A stretch of 16,827 bases of DNA from Desulfobacterales bacterium (GTDB taxonomy: Bacteria > Desulfobacterota > Desulfobacteria > Desulfobacterales > Desulfobacteraceae): assembly GCA_022361535.1 (NCBI GenBank), contig JAKSAU010001111.1:1-16827 (forward strand), given 5' to 3'. Within the stretch, counting starts at the first letter, position 1. Each line of letters opens with the position of its first letter. The position numbers and the translations under genes were made by a program. A model generated the notes under the pieces. It was not told the DNA's origin. It saw only the letters and a list, made by a program, of their open reading frames with translations, and made no database searches. Below, piece after piece: positions 8,339-16,664 of the stretch.

Positions 8339-10590
8339 GATTGAACTCTCCTTAAAGGTTGAATGATGAACTCTTTTATTTTTTTTTCAGTTACGGGGCG
8401 GCTGAAATAATAGCCTTGAACCAAGTCACATTCAGCTACTTTAAGACTGACCAATTGGTCGTGAGTTTCAACCCCTTTGGCCAGAACATTCATTCCATAC
8501 TTTCTGGCCAGAATAATTGTTGATGCCACAAAGGAATTGTCTTGGTGGCTGTTTCGAATGCCCTGGACAAAACTACTGTCTATTTTGACGGTGGTGATGG
8601 GAACAGACTCGATATGCTGTAATGCACAGTTTCTTTTTCCAAAATCATCCAGACTTATCTTTACTCCGTTTGACGCAAGCAGGTTTAGATTGTCATATGC
8701 TATGGCCCTGTCTTTTAGAAATGCGTTTTGCGTTACTTCTACTTCAAGTAGTTCCGGGCAGAGACCATACCGGTTTAGAGTCGATAAAAAACTGTGAGCA
8801 TATCCGGTACCATTTAATTCAAACGGGGAAACATTTACTGAAACGGGCATAGGGTCCAGCCCTTGGGATTTCCAGAGACCCATTTGAGTACAGACTCTGT
8901 CTAATATCCAGAAACCAAGATCATTTATGAGTCCTTTTTTTTCAGCAATTTTAATGAAATCAGATGGAAAGATTAACTGATGATCCGGATGGTTCCAACG
9001 CACAAGAGCCTCCAATCCAATAACACGGTAATCCCTGATCCTGATTTTCGGTTGAAAATGCAGCTCGAATTCACCCCTGGTAATTGCCGAAGACATCCTC
9101 TGTTCAAGATCTAAAGAATTAACAGAGGGTGTATTCATACTGTCGTCAAAGAATGAGTACCGTGATCGCCCCAGGTTTTTGGATTTATACATGGCAGCAT
9201 CTGCATTAAGAAGCAAGGTGTCGATATTTTCACCGTCACCCGGATAAACAGCGATACCGATGCTTGGGCTTGTGATAACCCGGTGGCCATCCAAATCCTC
9301 GAAAGGGTTGGATATTGAAGCTATTATCTTTTCAGCGATTTGAGAAATACGCTTAATAGTTGACATCTCAGAGAGCATTATTACAAATTCGTCCCCGCCG
9401 AACCTGCCGATGATATCCGATTCACGGGTACAGGCCTTTAGGCGGTCTGCAACAGCTTTAAGGAGCAAGTCTCCCACATGATGGCCCAGGGTGTCATTGA
9501 TTTGTTTAAACCGGTCAAGATCAATAAACAATACGGCATAATTAAGTGAATTTCGTTTTGCCAGAAGCAGGTTTTTCCGGGCTAATGATATAAAAAGACG
9601 ACGGTTGTAAAGATCTGTTAAAGCGTCAAAAGAGGCGGCATGGGTAGACGCTTGGTATTCCGTTTCCAGTTTTTGTATCAGTTGTTTGTTTTTTTTATTT
9701 AAATCGGCAAGAACACCGAGATATACATGTTTTCTATCAATTAGCCTTATCAGAAACCATAGTCCGGATAGACAGACCGCAGTTAAAAATGTAAGCATTA
9801 CCAAAAGTCTGTTTCTTTGAATTTCATAGCTTGATAAAAAGTCTTTGAATGCCTGTCCTATGGTAATGAAAACGGGGTAATTGCGGACCCTTTGATAAGT
9901 CTGGTGATAACTGCCTAAACCCGGATATGGAAAAATTTTAATTCCTGAGTTTTCTGCCAAAGGCTCTTTTAAGGCTGGTATCGAAAATGAGTTGCTCAGG
10001 GCCAAACCACCATTTTCAAACCTGACTAATTCTTCACCCTTGTCATCTATAATGCAGATCTTACCTGTTCTGCCCATGTCAATATGGTGAAAAAGATTGA
10101 GAAAGTAACCAATATCCAGTTCAAGATAAATGGCACCTTTAAGCTCTTCTCTGATTTTTAAAGGAAATAAAAGTGGAATTTGCCAAGAAACCTGTTGTGT
10201 ATCATTTGGACGGTAGATAATTAAATTTGTTTCATCGTTCTCGAACCTGTCAAGAAAGGCTAAAATATCGATTTTATTTTTTCGGGGTTGTATACCGGGT
10301 GAGGATTGATAAAAGGGTTTTCCAAGGCTGTCGTAGAGTACTATTCTTGTGAATGCTCTTTGGCCCTGTAAAAATTCGGCAATATCATTAAGCGGTTTTT
10401 CATCGCCTTTTGAAAACCATTTTGCCGCGAACAGTTCAACGGCTTGTTTTTGTTCAAGAATTTGAGCCAGGTTCTCAGCCAATACTCCGGTAAGATTCGC
10501 CTGTTCCCATTTTAGCCCGTTTATAAGATCTTTTTTATTGGTACCTAACTGGTGCAGTATAAGACTCCACGCCAGTATAATAATTCCCAA
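8335..10590 (-). CDS. Membrane GGDEF-EAL protein with periplasmic sensor; GGDEF motifs intact, EAL degenerate
   Basis: 751 residues counted from a TTG at 10590. The order is TM1 at the very N-terminus, a periplasmic dCache-like sensor (to about 260), TM2 (262-284), a coiled linker, GGDEF (about 318-480) and EAL (about 497-745). The cyclase site GGDEF (398-402) and I-site RESD (389-392) are intact. The EAL domain keeps E of EAL (527), Asn in VNVS, E618, D648/D649, K669 and the QGYYF Gln (725). However, EVTE reads EVTQ (Q621), loop 6 reads DDFGKRN in place of DDFGTGY, and EGVET reads KGVET (K705). Net cyclase activity is therefore more likely. The start is uncertain: the frame stays open upstream to a TAA at 10671-10669, and residues encoded there complete TM1 (KNGLILFGLG), but that stretch has no ATG, GTG or other TTG. 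It overlaps the downstream PhnD-like gene by 4 bp. Confidence 0.9.
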   Translation of the reverse strand: MGIIILAWSLILHQLGTNKKDLINGLKWEQANLTGVLAENLAQILEQKQAVELFAAKWFSKGDEKPLNDIAEFLQGQRAFTRIVLYDSLGKPFYQSSPGIQPRKNKIDILAFLDRFENDETNLIIYRPNDTQQVSWQIPLLFPLKIREELKGAIYLELDIGYFLNLFHHIDMGRTGKICIIDDKGEELVRFENGGLALSNSFSIPALKEPLAENSGIKIFPYPGLGSYHQTYQRVRNYPVFITIGQAFKDFLSSYEIQRNRLLVMLTFLTAVCLSGLWFLIRLIDRKHVYLGVLADLNKKNKQLIQKLETEYQASTHAASFDALTDLYNRRLFISLARKNLLLAKRNSLNYAVLFIDLDRFKQINDTLGHHVGDLLLKAVADRLKACTRESDIIGRFGGDEFVIMLSEMSTIKRISQIAEKIIASISNPFEDLDGHRVITSPSIGIAVYPGDGENIDTLLLNADAAMYKSKNLGRSRYSFFDDSMNTPSVNSLDLEQRMSSAITRGEFELHFQPKIRIRDYRVIGLEALVRWNHPDHQLIFPSDFIKIAEKKGLINDLGFWILDRVCTQMGLWKSQGLDPMPVSVNVSPFELNGTGYAHSFLSTLNRYGLCPELLEVEVTQNAFLKDRAIAYDNLNLLASNGVKISLDDFGKRNCALQHIESVPITTVKIDSSFVQGIRNSHQDNSFVASTIILARKYGMNVLAKGVETHDQLVSLKVAECDLVQGYYFSRPVTEKKIKEFIIQPLRRVQS

Positions 10591-10671
10591 ACCAAAAAGG
10601 ATAAGGCCGTTTTTCAGCAGTATCTGGTGGTTATCTTTAAACTCTGTATTAATTTTGTGTATGCTCGGTTA

Positions 10672-10698
10672 AATCCGGAAGGGCAACATATCCGGATT
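10672..10698. repeat. Short perfect inverted repeat before the GGDEF-EAL gene
   Basis: AATCCGGA (10672-10679) and TCCGGATT (10691-10698) are perfect complements around an 11-base spacer. In a minus-strand transcript they would form a hairpin close to the predicted 5' end; as DNA they could be a dimeric operator. The hairpin contains a six-codon frame, ATG (10689) to TAA (10671-10669), in phase with the main gene. Confidence 0.45.
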
Positions 10699-10702
10699 AT
10701 AG

Positions 10703-10730
10703 TTTATAAAACGCGTATGATAATATTCAA
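10703..10730 (-). promoter_or_regulatory. Possible promoter for the GGDEF-EAL / PhnD-like pair
   Basis: Read on the minus strand, TTGAAT (10730-10725) and TATAAA (10708-10703) are 16 bases apart. A TATAAT at 10701-10696 is a competing -10. Transcription would start near 10690-10696, just at the AATCCGGA inverted repeat. The prediction rests on hexamer similarity in AT-rich DNA only. Confidence 0.35.
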
Positions 10731-10795
10731 AGTTTTTATTTCTATAGTATTTGTTCTTTTGTTTCAATAGGTTGAAAGATATCTAATGAAATTCT

Positions 10796-10841
10796 AATAG
10801 TGTTTGAAGGGTGAAAATAAATTGTACTTCGTTACACTATT
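10796..10841. repeat. Spaced inverted repeat in the divergent intergenic region
   Basis: AATAGTGT (10796-10803) and ACACTATT (10834-10841) are exact complements separated by 30 bases, just upstream of the candidate efflux promoter at 10861. A second, smaller dyad, TGTA...TACA (10824-10837), overlaps the right arm. It could be a pair of operator half-sites for an efflux regulator, but no regulator gene is in the window and an 8-mer match can occur by chance. Confidence 0.3.
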
Positions 10842-10860
10842 CAGGAAGGTAGACAATCCT

Positions 10861-10888
10861 TTTACCTTTATTAACAATTCTTTATATT
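10861..10888 (+). promoter_or_regulatory. Possible promoter for the RND efflux operon
   Basis: TTTACC (10861-10866) and TATATT (10883-10888) are separated by 16 bases. They lie about 110 bases upstream of the adaptor start at 11001, in the 410-base divergent gap 10591-11000. Apart from this, the minus-strand promoter and the two inverted repeats, I see no gene or RNA in that gap. Confidence 0.35.
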
Positions 10889-11000
10889 CTACCGTCTTTT
10901 CAAAATAAAAATCCTGTTATATAAGAAGTGGACATGTGTGGCGCATCCGTAAGCGCTGGCCTTGGAGACTAAACCATTTCTTCGTAAGGGGAAGATTGCC

Positions 11001-12320
11001 ATGGCATCTTTTTTGTTCAGATTGATACGAGTTCTTATTGTTTTGATTATTGCTTTTGGTGCAGCGTTTTGGCTTTATGCAAGCCGGGAGAAACCTTTGA
11101 AAAAAAAGGTTGTGCGCACACCACCCGGTGTTCGTGTTATAGAGGCGATGCCTCAAGCCCAGACCATGACAGTTGAGGCCTTTGGCACAGTAGCCCCAAG
11201 GAACAGGGTCAATTTGGCCATGGAAGTCTCCGGCCGCATAGATTACATTCATCCCGGGTTCCATGAAGGCGCTGTTGTTAAAAAAGGCGCGTTATTGATC
11301 CGGGTGGATCAGCGGGCATTAACCCTGGATAAAGAAACAGCCCGGGTCCGGGTTGAAAAGGCACAGGCCGATATCCGTCATTTAACACGCGAAATTGAAA
11401 ATCTGAAAGCCGATGCTCAATTGGCAAAAACCAATATGGAGCTCAGCCGTAAGGAACTTAACCGGGTCAAGGCCTTAAGTGAAAACCAGTTTGCGTCTAA
11501 AACAAGCCTGGACAAGGCAGAGCAGCAGTTTTTGGCTGCAAGGATTCAGCATCAGTCTGTGATCAATGGGCTTGCGTTGACTCCGTCGCGTATGGCCCAG
11601 AGGAAATCTGACCTTGCCATGGCCAAAGCAAACCTTGATCAGGTCCTGTTGCTGCTTGAAAAATCGGCAATCCGAGCCGGGTTTGACGGATTTGTCTTGA
11701 CCAAACAAGTTGAACTTGGCGAATATGTGAATCCGGGACAAATTTTAGGGGTTATCTATGAAAAAGGCGCCCTGGATGTGGATGTCAGGGTTCCATTTGA
11801 GGATCTTCGGTGGTTAAAGTCCGAGTTTGACAGGGGAGCAAGTCCTTTTGCGCGAGTGAGTATCGCTAACTTGGAAGGGGTGGTTCAGCCGGTGTGGAAA
11901 GCTCGGGTCGCTCGGATTAAAGCACGTATCGACGAGAAGACGCGGACCCTGCCCATGACAATCGAAATCGGTGCGCTTGATCCCGAATCCCTGGAATCTG
12001 GCCAGAACAGCTCCGGCACTGATAACGCCAATCCTCTATTGGAACTTAAACCCGGCACCTTTGTGAAATGCAGGATTGATGGGGAAACTCGGGATGGCAT
12101 ATTCAAATTACCACGATACTTAATGCGTTCTCCCCAAACCCTTTACCTGGCTGCCGAAGGACAGCTTGAAATCCGCCAGGTCAATGTTCTTCGCCGCTTT
12201 GAAGACGCAGTCTATATCAGCAACGGGCTTTCAAAAGGTGACCTTGTTATTTCTTCTCCTTTGCCCGGGGCTTTGAATGGCATGCCTGTAACTATTAAAG
12301 ATTCCGGAGAAAACAAATGA
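11001..12320 (+). CDS. RND efflux periplasmic adaptor (membrane fusion protein, HlyD/AcrA type)
   Basis: 439 residues. A single N-terminal membrane anchor (about 6-27) is followed by a barrel-sandwich half-motif (about 74-104, VSGRIDYIHPGFHEGAVVKKG). A long alpha-hairpin coiled coil (about 110-220) comes next. The second half-motif (SAIRAGFDGFVLTKQVELGEYVNPGQ) and beta-barrel and membrane-proximal domains complete it. Such adaptors join an inner-membrane RND pump to a TolC-type outer-membrane channel; no channel gene is in the window. The ATG at 11001 is chosen because AAGGGGAAG (10986-10994) lies six bases before it; an in-frame TTG at 10962 would add 13 polar residues and lacks such a site. 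The stop overlaps the permease start as ATGA, so both are translated together. The substrate cannot be predicted. Confidence 0.92.
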   Translation: MASFLFRLIRVLIVLIIAFGAAFWLYASREKPLKKKVVRTPPGVRVIEAMPQAQTMTVEAFGTVAPRNRVNLAMEVSGRIDYIHPGFHEGAVVKKGALLIRVDQRALTLDKETARVRVEKAQADIRHLTREIENLKADAQLAKTNMELSRKELNRVKALSENQFASKTSLDKAEQQFLAARIQHQSVINGLALTPSRMAQRKSDLAMAKANLDQVLLLLEKSAIRAGFDGFVLTKQVELGEYVNPGQILGVIYEKGALDVDVRVPFEDLRWLKSEFDRGASPFARVSIANLEGVVQPVWKARVARIKARIDEKTRTLPMTIEIGALDPESLESGQNSSGTDNANPLLELKPGTFVKCRIDGETRDGIFKLPRYLMRSPQTLYLAAEGQLEIRQVNVLRRFEDAVYISNGLSKGDLVISSPLPGALNGMPVTIKDSGENK

Positions 12321-15300
12321 AAGCCCTTGGAAAATGGTCGGTTGAGCACCGGGTCTCCGTAAATCTGATAATGGTTTTCCTTATTGTGGCAGGGCTGTTT
12401 ACTGCCATTAACATGAAGCGGGAAATGTTTCCTCAGTTTTCCCTGGACATGATCGACATTTCCGTTGAATATCCAGGCGCTTCACCGGACGAGGTGGAAG
12501 AGGGAATCTGCATCAAGATTGAGGAACAGCTCAAAAGCCTTGAAGATATAAAAACAATGTACTCCACAGCAATAGAAGGTCATGGTTCAGTCACTCTGGA
12601 ACTTTCTGCGGGTACAAATATCAATGAAAAACTGGACGAGGTCAGAACAGAAATTGATCTGATCGATTCTTTTCCACAAGAAGCGGAAGATCCGGTTGTC
12701 GTAGAGATCAAAAACAACGAGCCAGCGATTTACGTGGCCGTGTATGGGGACGTTGAAGAACGTTTACTCAGGGATACGGCAGAACGAATCCGGGATGACT
12801 TGGTGGAATTTGACGAAATTTCTTTGGCGTCCCTGGTTGGGGTAAGGGATTTTGAGATTTCAGTGGAAATTTCCGAAGAAGAGCTTCGTGCATATAACCT
12901 TTCTTTTGATGATGTGGCGCGTGCTGTTGGCACCGGAAGCCTTGAGTTGCCGGGTGGTCGGATCAAGACTCCCGGGGGCGAGTTCCTGGTCCGGGCTAAA
13001 GGCAAAAGGTACACAGGGGAGGAATACGCCCAAATTCCTTTGGTGACAAAAGAGGACGGCACTGTGGTGCGTTTAGGGGATGTGGCTCAGGTTATTGACG
13101 GGTTCGAAGATACAGATGTGAAACCAAGGTTCAATGGGCAGCCTGCAGCCCTTGTTGTTGTCAATAGGACCGATTCCCAGGATACCATTGCCATTTCCAA
13201 CAAAGTTCTGGCCTACATGGATAAGATAAAAGGCGATCTTCCCAAAGGGGTGACCTTAGGTCATTGGTATAACATGGCCGATCTTGTGCAGGAGCGTATT
13301 GATCTTCTCCTTAAAAACGGAATTCAAGGTATTATTCTTGTTTTTGTCGTGCTTGCACTTTTTTTGGATTTAGGACTGGCCTTTTGGGTGGCTTCGGGTA
13401 TTCCTATTACATTTATGGGAGCATTTTTAATCCTTGATTACCTTGGCGCTTCCATCAATATGCTTTCAATGTTCGGGTTTATCATGACACTGGGTATCCT
13501 GGTGGATGATGCCATTATTGTCGGAGAAAACGTCTATACCCATTACTCCCATGGCAAGACGCCCAAGGAAGCTGTAATCGCTGCCATGCAACAGGTGGGA
13601 GGTCCTGTGTTCATGGCGGTATCCACAACCATCATCGCTTTTACACCGCTTATGCACATTGCAGGGATCATGGGAAAATTTATCTCAATTATGCCCCAGG
13701 CCGTGATTTGTATTTTGGCCATATCTCTGGTAGAGGCATTCTTAATCCTTCCGGCCCATCTGGAGGGAACCTTGACCCCATCGAACCCGAACAAGTCAAA
13801 AGCCTCTAAGATCTTTTTATTCTGGCTGGATTGGTTAAAAAAGGATATCGTCTATATCCATACCCGGGTGAGAGCCCGTGTGGAAAAAGCATTGAATCTG
13901 GCCATACATGGCTTTTACCTTCCGGTACTCAAATATTGTGTGAAAAATAAATATTTCACCCTTGCTTTTGGGGTGGGCTGCCTCATCGTCAGCATTGGAT
14001 TGATTGTCGGTGGGCATGTACCATACACTTTTTTCCCGAAAAACGACTCCAACTGGTTGATTTCAGAAGTTATATATCCGTTGGGAACGCCTTTTGAAAC
14101 CACTGAAAAGACCATAAAACAGATTGAAGAAGGAGCATTTGAACTCAATGAATATTTTAGGGACAGGGTTGAAGGCGGGCATGATCTGATTGTAAATAAT
14201 TTTTCCCTGGTCGGGGTGATTCCGCGAAGGGACTGGAAACCCGGGGTTTACGGTGGGCATTGCGGCGAAGCATGGATCGAGATCCAGCCGGCATCAAAAC
14301 GTCCGAATATTTCCGCCCCGGAAGTGACAGCCAAGTGGCGGGAACTGACCGGGGATGTGCTCGGGGTAGAGCAGCTGACCTTCACTATCATTGGCGGCGG
14401 TCCAGGCGGCAACCCCATTGAGATCCGACTGAGGGGAAATGATCTGTCGCAAATGGAAGCTGCAGCCCAGGTGCTCAAAGATGAAATCGCTTCATATCCG
14501 GGTACCTTTGACATTACCGATGATTTCAGACCGGGTAAGATGGAAAAACAGGTATATATTAAACCTGGAGCAGAGCCTTTGGGCGTTACCATGGCTGATA
14601 TTGCAAGGCAAATCCGCCAGGCATACTATGGCGACGAGGTCCTCAAAGTCCAACGCGGAAAAAACGACATCAAGGTGATGGTCCGGTATTCCAGCAGGGA
14701 ACGGGAATCAGAAGCAAGTATTGATACCCTTCGTATCCGAACCCCGGATAACAGGGAAATTCCATTGAACCAGGTGGCCCGCATTGAAACAGGGCGGGGG
14801 TATTCTGCCATCAAGCGGGTGGACCGGCATCGTGTCATTACGGTCATTTCTGATTTGGATGAGGATGTTGCCAATGCCCAGAAAATTGTAGGGGACCTCA
14901 AAGAAAATTTTTTACCTGGTTTGGTGAACAGGTTTCCGGGCGTATCCTATGATTTGGAAGGCCAGGCAAAACGGAGCAAAGAATCCATGGACAGCCTTAT
15001 GAAGGGGTTTGCTATAGCTGCCATGATTATCTTTTTACTTTTGGCCAGCCAGTTTCGATCCTATATTCAACCGGTGATAATCATGACTGCCATTCCATTC
15101 GGCTTGATCGGGGCAATTGTGGGACATTACATTATGGGTTTGGATATTACCATGATTTCCATTTTCGGTATTGTGGCCCTGTCCGGCATTGTGGTAAATG
15201 ACTCGTTGATTTTGATTGATTTTGTTAATGGGATGGTGGAAACGGGGGTGCCGGTATTTGACGCAGTGATTGAAGCGGGTAAAAACAGGTTCCGTCCTGT

Positions 15301-15559
15301 ACTGCTTACCTCTGTGACAACCATAGCAGGACTTGCCCCGCTATTGACGGAGACAAGTTTTCAGGCAAAGTTTCTTATTCCCATGGCTGCAAGCATCAGT
15401 TTCGGCCTGGCCGCCGCCACCTTTTTAACATTGGTTTTTGTGCCGGCGCTTTATGTCGTGATAAAAGATGTGACCGGATTTTTTACTCCCGCACCAGAAA
15501 TGGAAACAGTTGATAAATTTGAGCGCCGCACCCGGATAGACACCCGGCGGCCTGATTAA
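12317..15559 (+). CDS. RND-family efflux permease (AcrB-like, HAE type)
   Basis: 1080 residues, close to the usual 1030-1060 for AcrB-type pumps. The inner-membrane protein would be a proton-driven trimer. It has TM1 near the start (VNLIMVFLIVAGLF), the first periplasmic loop with YPGASPDEVEEGI, a TM2-TM6 block, the second loop beginning FFPKNDSNWLISEV, and a TM8-TM12 block. The TM4 proton-relay aspartates are present as Asp397-Asp398 in GILVDDAIIVGENV. In TM10 the position of the AcrB relay lysine (Lys940) is Asn961 in GIVVNDSLILIDF; this is seen in other RND subfamilies and need not abolish transport. TM11 keeps RFRPVLLTS. It overlaps the adaptor by 4 bp and is followed 10 bases later by a methyltransferase gene. 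Export of a drug, bile-salt-like compound or metabolite is equally possible; metal-pump hallmarks were not recognised. Confidence 0.93.
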   Translation: MKALGKWSVEHRVSVNLIMVFLIVAGLFTAINMKREMFPQFSLDMIDISVEYPGASPDEVEEGICIKIEEQLKSLEDIKTMYSTAIEGHGSVTLELSAGTNINEKLDEVRTEIDLIDSFPQEAEDPVVVEIKNNEPAIYVAVYGDVEERLLRDTAERIRDDLVEFDEISLASLVGVRDFEISVEISEEELRAYNLSFDDVARAVGTGSLELPGGRIKTPGGEFLVRAKGKRYTGEEYAQIPLVTKEDGTVVRLGDVAQVIDGFEDTDVKPRFNGQPAALVVVNRTDSQDTIAISNKVLAYMDKIKGDLPKGVTLGHWYNMADLVQERIDLLLKNGIQGIILVFVVLALFLDLGLAFWVASGIPITFMGAFLILDYLGASINMLSMFGFIMTLGILVDDAIIVGENVYTHYSHGKTPKEAVIAAMQQVGGPVFMAVSTTIIAFTPLMHIAGIMGKFISIMPQAVICILAISLVEAFLILPAHLEGTLTPSNPNKSKASKIFLFWLDWLKKDIVYIHTRVRARVEKALNLAIHGFYLPVLKYCVKNKYFTLAFGVGCLIVSIGLIVGGHVPYTFFPKNDSNWLISEVIYPLGTPFETTEKTIKQIEEGAFELNEYFRDRVEGGHDLIVNNFSLVGVIPRRDWKPGVYGGHCGEAWIEIQPASKRPNISAPEVTAKWRELTGDVLGVEQLTFTIIGGGPGGNPIEIRLRGNDLSQMEAAAQVLKDEIASYPGTFDITDDFRPGKMEKQVYIKPGAEPLGVTMADIARQIRQAYYGDEVLKVQRGKNDIKVMVRYSSRERESEASIDTLRIRTPDNREIPLNQVARIETGRGYSAIKRVDRHRVITVISDLDEDVANAQKIVGDLKENFLPGLVNRFPGVSYDLEGQAKRSKESMDSLMKGFAIAAMIIFLLLASQFRSYIQPVIIMTAIPFGLIGAIVGHYIMGLDITMISIFGIVALSGIVVNDSLILIDFVNGMVETGVPVFDAVIEAGKNRFRPVLLTSVTTIAGLAPLLTETSFQAKFLIPMAASISFGLAAATFLTLVFVPALYVVIKDVTGFFTPAPEMETVDKFERRTRIDTRRPD

Positions 15560-15569
15560 AATAAGAGTG

Positions 15570-16436
15570 ATGGAAAAAATATTTACCGAACAATTCTGGA
15601 TTAAGGCCTGGACCGGAGACACTGAAGGTGACACTTATGCTGTTCACAAAGGGTTTTCAACTCCGGAGTATTGGGACAAAGCCTCTGCAACCTATAATAC
15701 CAGCAAAAAAGAGGTCAGGGACCGGCGGCTGGAAAAAGTACTAAAGGGGCTGGAAGACAAAGGCCTGCTGTTTGAGGGCATGCGCGTGTTGGACATTGGC
15801 TGCGGAACCGGCATGATGGCATTGGCATTGGCCCAACAAGGCGCCTTGGTAACGGCCATGGATTTTTCAGCCGGTATGCTGGACAGGTTTCGCGCAGATA
15901 TCACGCCGGATGTGGCAGGCCGCATTACGCTCATTGAAGAAGACTGGCATAAGGTTGATATTCAAAAGCGGGGGTGGGAAAAAGCTTTTGACCTGGTTGT
16001 GGCATTCATGTCCCCTGGTGTGGCTACCCCAGAAGCTTTCAACAAGATGATCCAATGCGCCACCAAAGGCTGCGCTATCCGGGGATGGGCCGCACGGCGC
16101 CAGCATCCCATTCTCATGGATTTATGGCAGACAATAATGAAGCGGCCTTTGGATGACAAACCCCAGAGTATTCTTTACAAGATCAACCTGCTGTTTTCCA
16201 TGGGCTTATTTCCGGATATCTGTTTTGATGTGGTGGAGTGGGATCAGACGATTCGGGTTGAAAAAGAAGAAGATAACCAGGTGGCATTTTTCACTAAGGT
16301 CTCTGGCCGGGCTGAAGATGAGATCCGGCCGATTGTTCACGACTATTTGGACGGATTGGCAAGGGACGGGGCGTTGCGTAAAAAACAAAAGGGGTTGACT
16401 GCCACGGCTATTTTTGAGGTTGATCCAATGATTTAG
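15570..16436 (+). CDS. Class I SAM-dependent methyltransferase
   Basis: 288 residues from the ATG at 15570; a GTG three bases upstream is an alternative start. Motif I, VLDIGCGTG (73-81), and the following acidic segment VTAMDFSAGML show a Rossmann-fold SAM-binding domain in the N-terminal two thirds. EYWDKASATYN before it is typical of this general group. The C-terminal third (about 190-288) has no recognised motif and may bind the substrate. No membrane segment or signal is seen, so the protein is cytoplasmic. It begins 10 bases after the RND permease stop and is probably the third gene of that operon, raising the possibility that it modifies a compound that the pump exports or that the pump removes. 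The target (small molecule or protein) is unknown. Confidence 0.88.
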   Translation: MEKIFTEQFWIKAWTGDTEGDTYAVHKGFSTPEYWDKASATYNTSKKEVRDRRLEKVLKGLEDKGLLFEGMRVLDIGCGTGMMALALAQQGALVTAMDFSAGMLDRFRADITPDVAGRITLIEEDWHKVDIQKRGWEKAFDLVVAFMSPGVATPEAFNKMIQCATKGCAIRGWAARRQHPILMDLWQTIMKRPLDDKPQSILYKINLLFSMGLFPDICFDVVEWDQTIRVEKEEDNQVAFFTKVSGRAEDEIRPIVHDYLDGLARDGALRKKQKGLTATAIFEVDPMI

Positions 16437-16474
16437 AGGGATACCTGGTTAAGGCAACTGCATATTCAGACAGC

Positions 16475-16552
16475 GGCTTGTTTATCCTGTTAAACGGCTG
16501 ACGAATTTTTTCCAAAAATGCGCCTGATGCCGTTTAACAGGATAAACAAGCC
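16475..16552. repeat. Hairpin element 1 (23-bp perfect inverted repeat with structured centre)
   Basis: The arms 16475-16497 (GGCTTG...AAACGG) and 16530-16552 (CCGTTT...CAAGCC) are exact reverse complements over 23 bases. The 32-base centre (16498-16529) starts CTGACG, ends CGCCTGATG, and can form an inner stem ATTTTT/AAAAAT. The centre is nearly the same as that of element 2 read on the opposite strand. There is no T-run outside the stem, so it is not a standard terminator. No target-site duplication was seen. Confidence 0.85.
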
Positions 16553-16664
16553 TATGTGCTAAAATTAGTATATAGCGGTTCTCAAAAACATGTTTCTTTT
16601 ATAATGCGGGTAGATTAATTATCGGTAGTAATCTCAAATGAAGGTATTGCCGTTTGAGTACTTA
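16553..16664. other. Spacer between the two hairpin elements, no gene seen
   Basis: These 112 AT-rich bases hold no convincing reading frame, terminator or repeat. Together with 16437-16474 and 16745-16827 they make up the rest of the 391-base non-coding right end, in which only the two hairpin elements stand out. Confidence 0.6.

Noticed and set aside
10962..11000. TTG at 10962 as start of the efflux adaptor
   Set aside because: It adds a polar 13-residue extension with no suitably spaced ribosome site, whereas the ATG at 11001 has AAGGGGAAG in front and gives a normal membrane anchor at the N-terminus.
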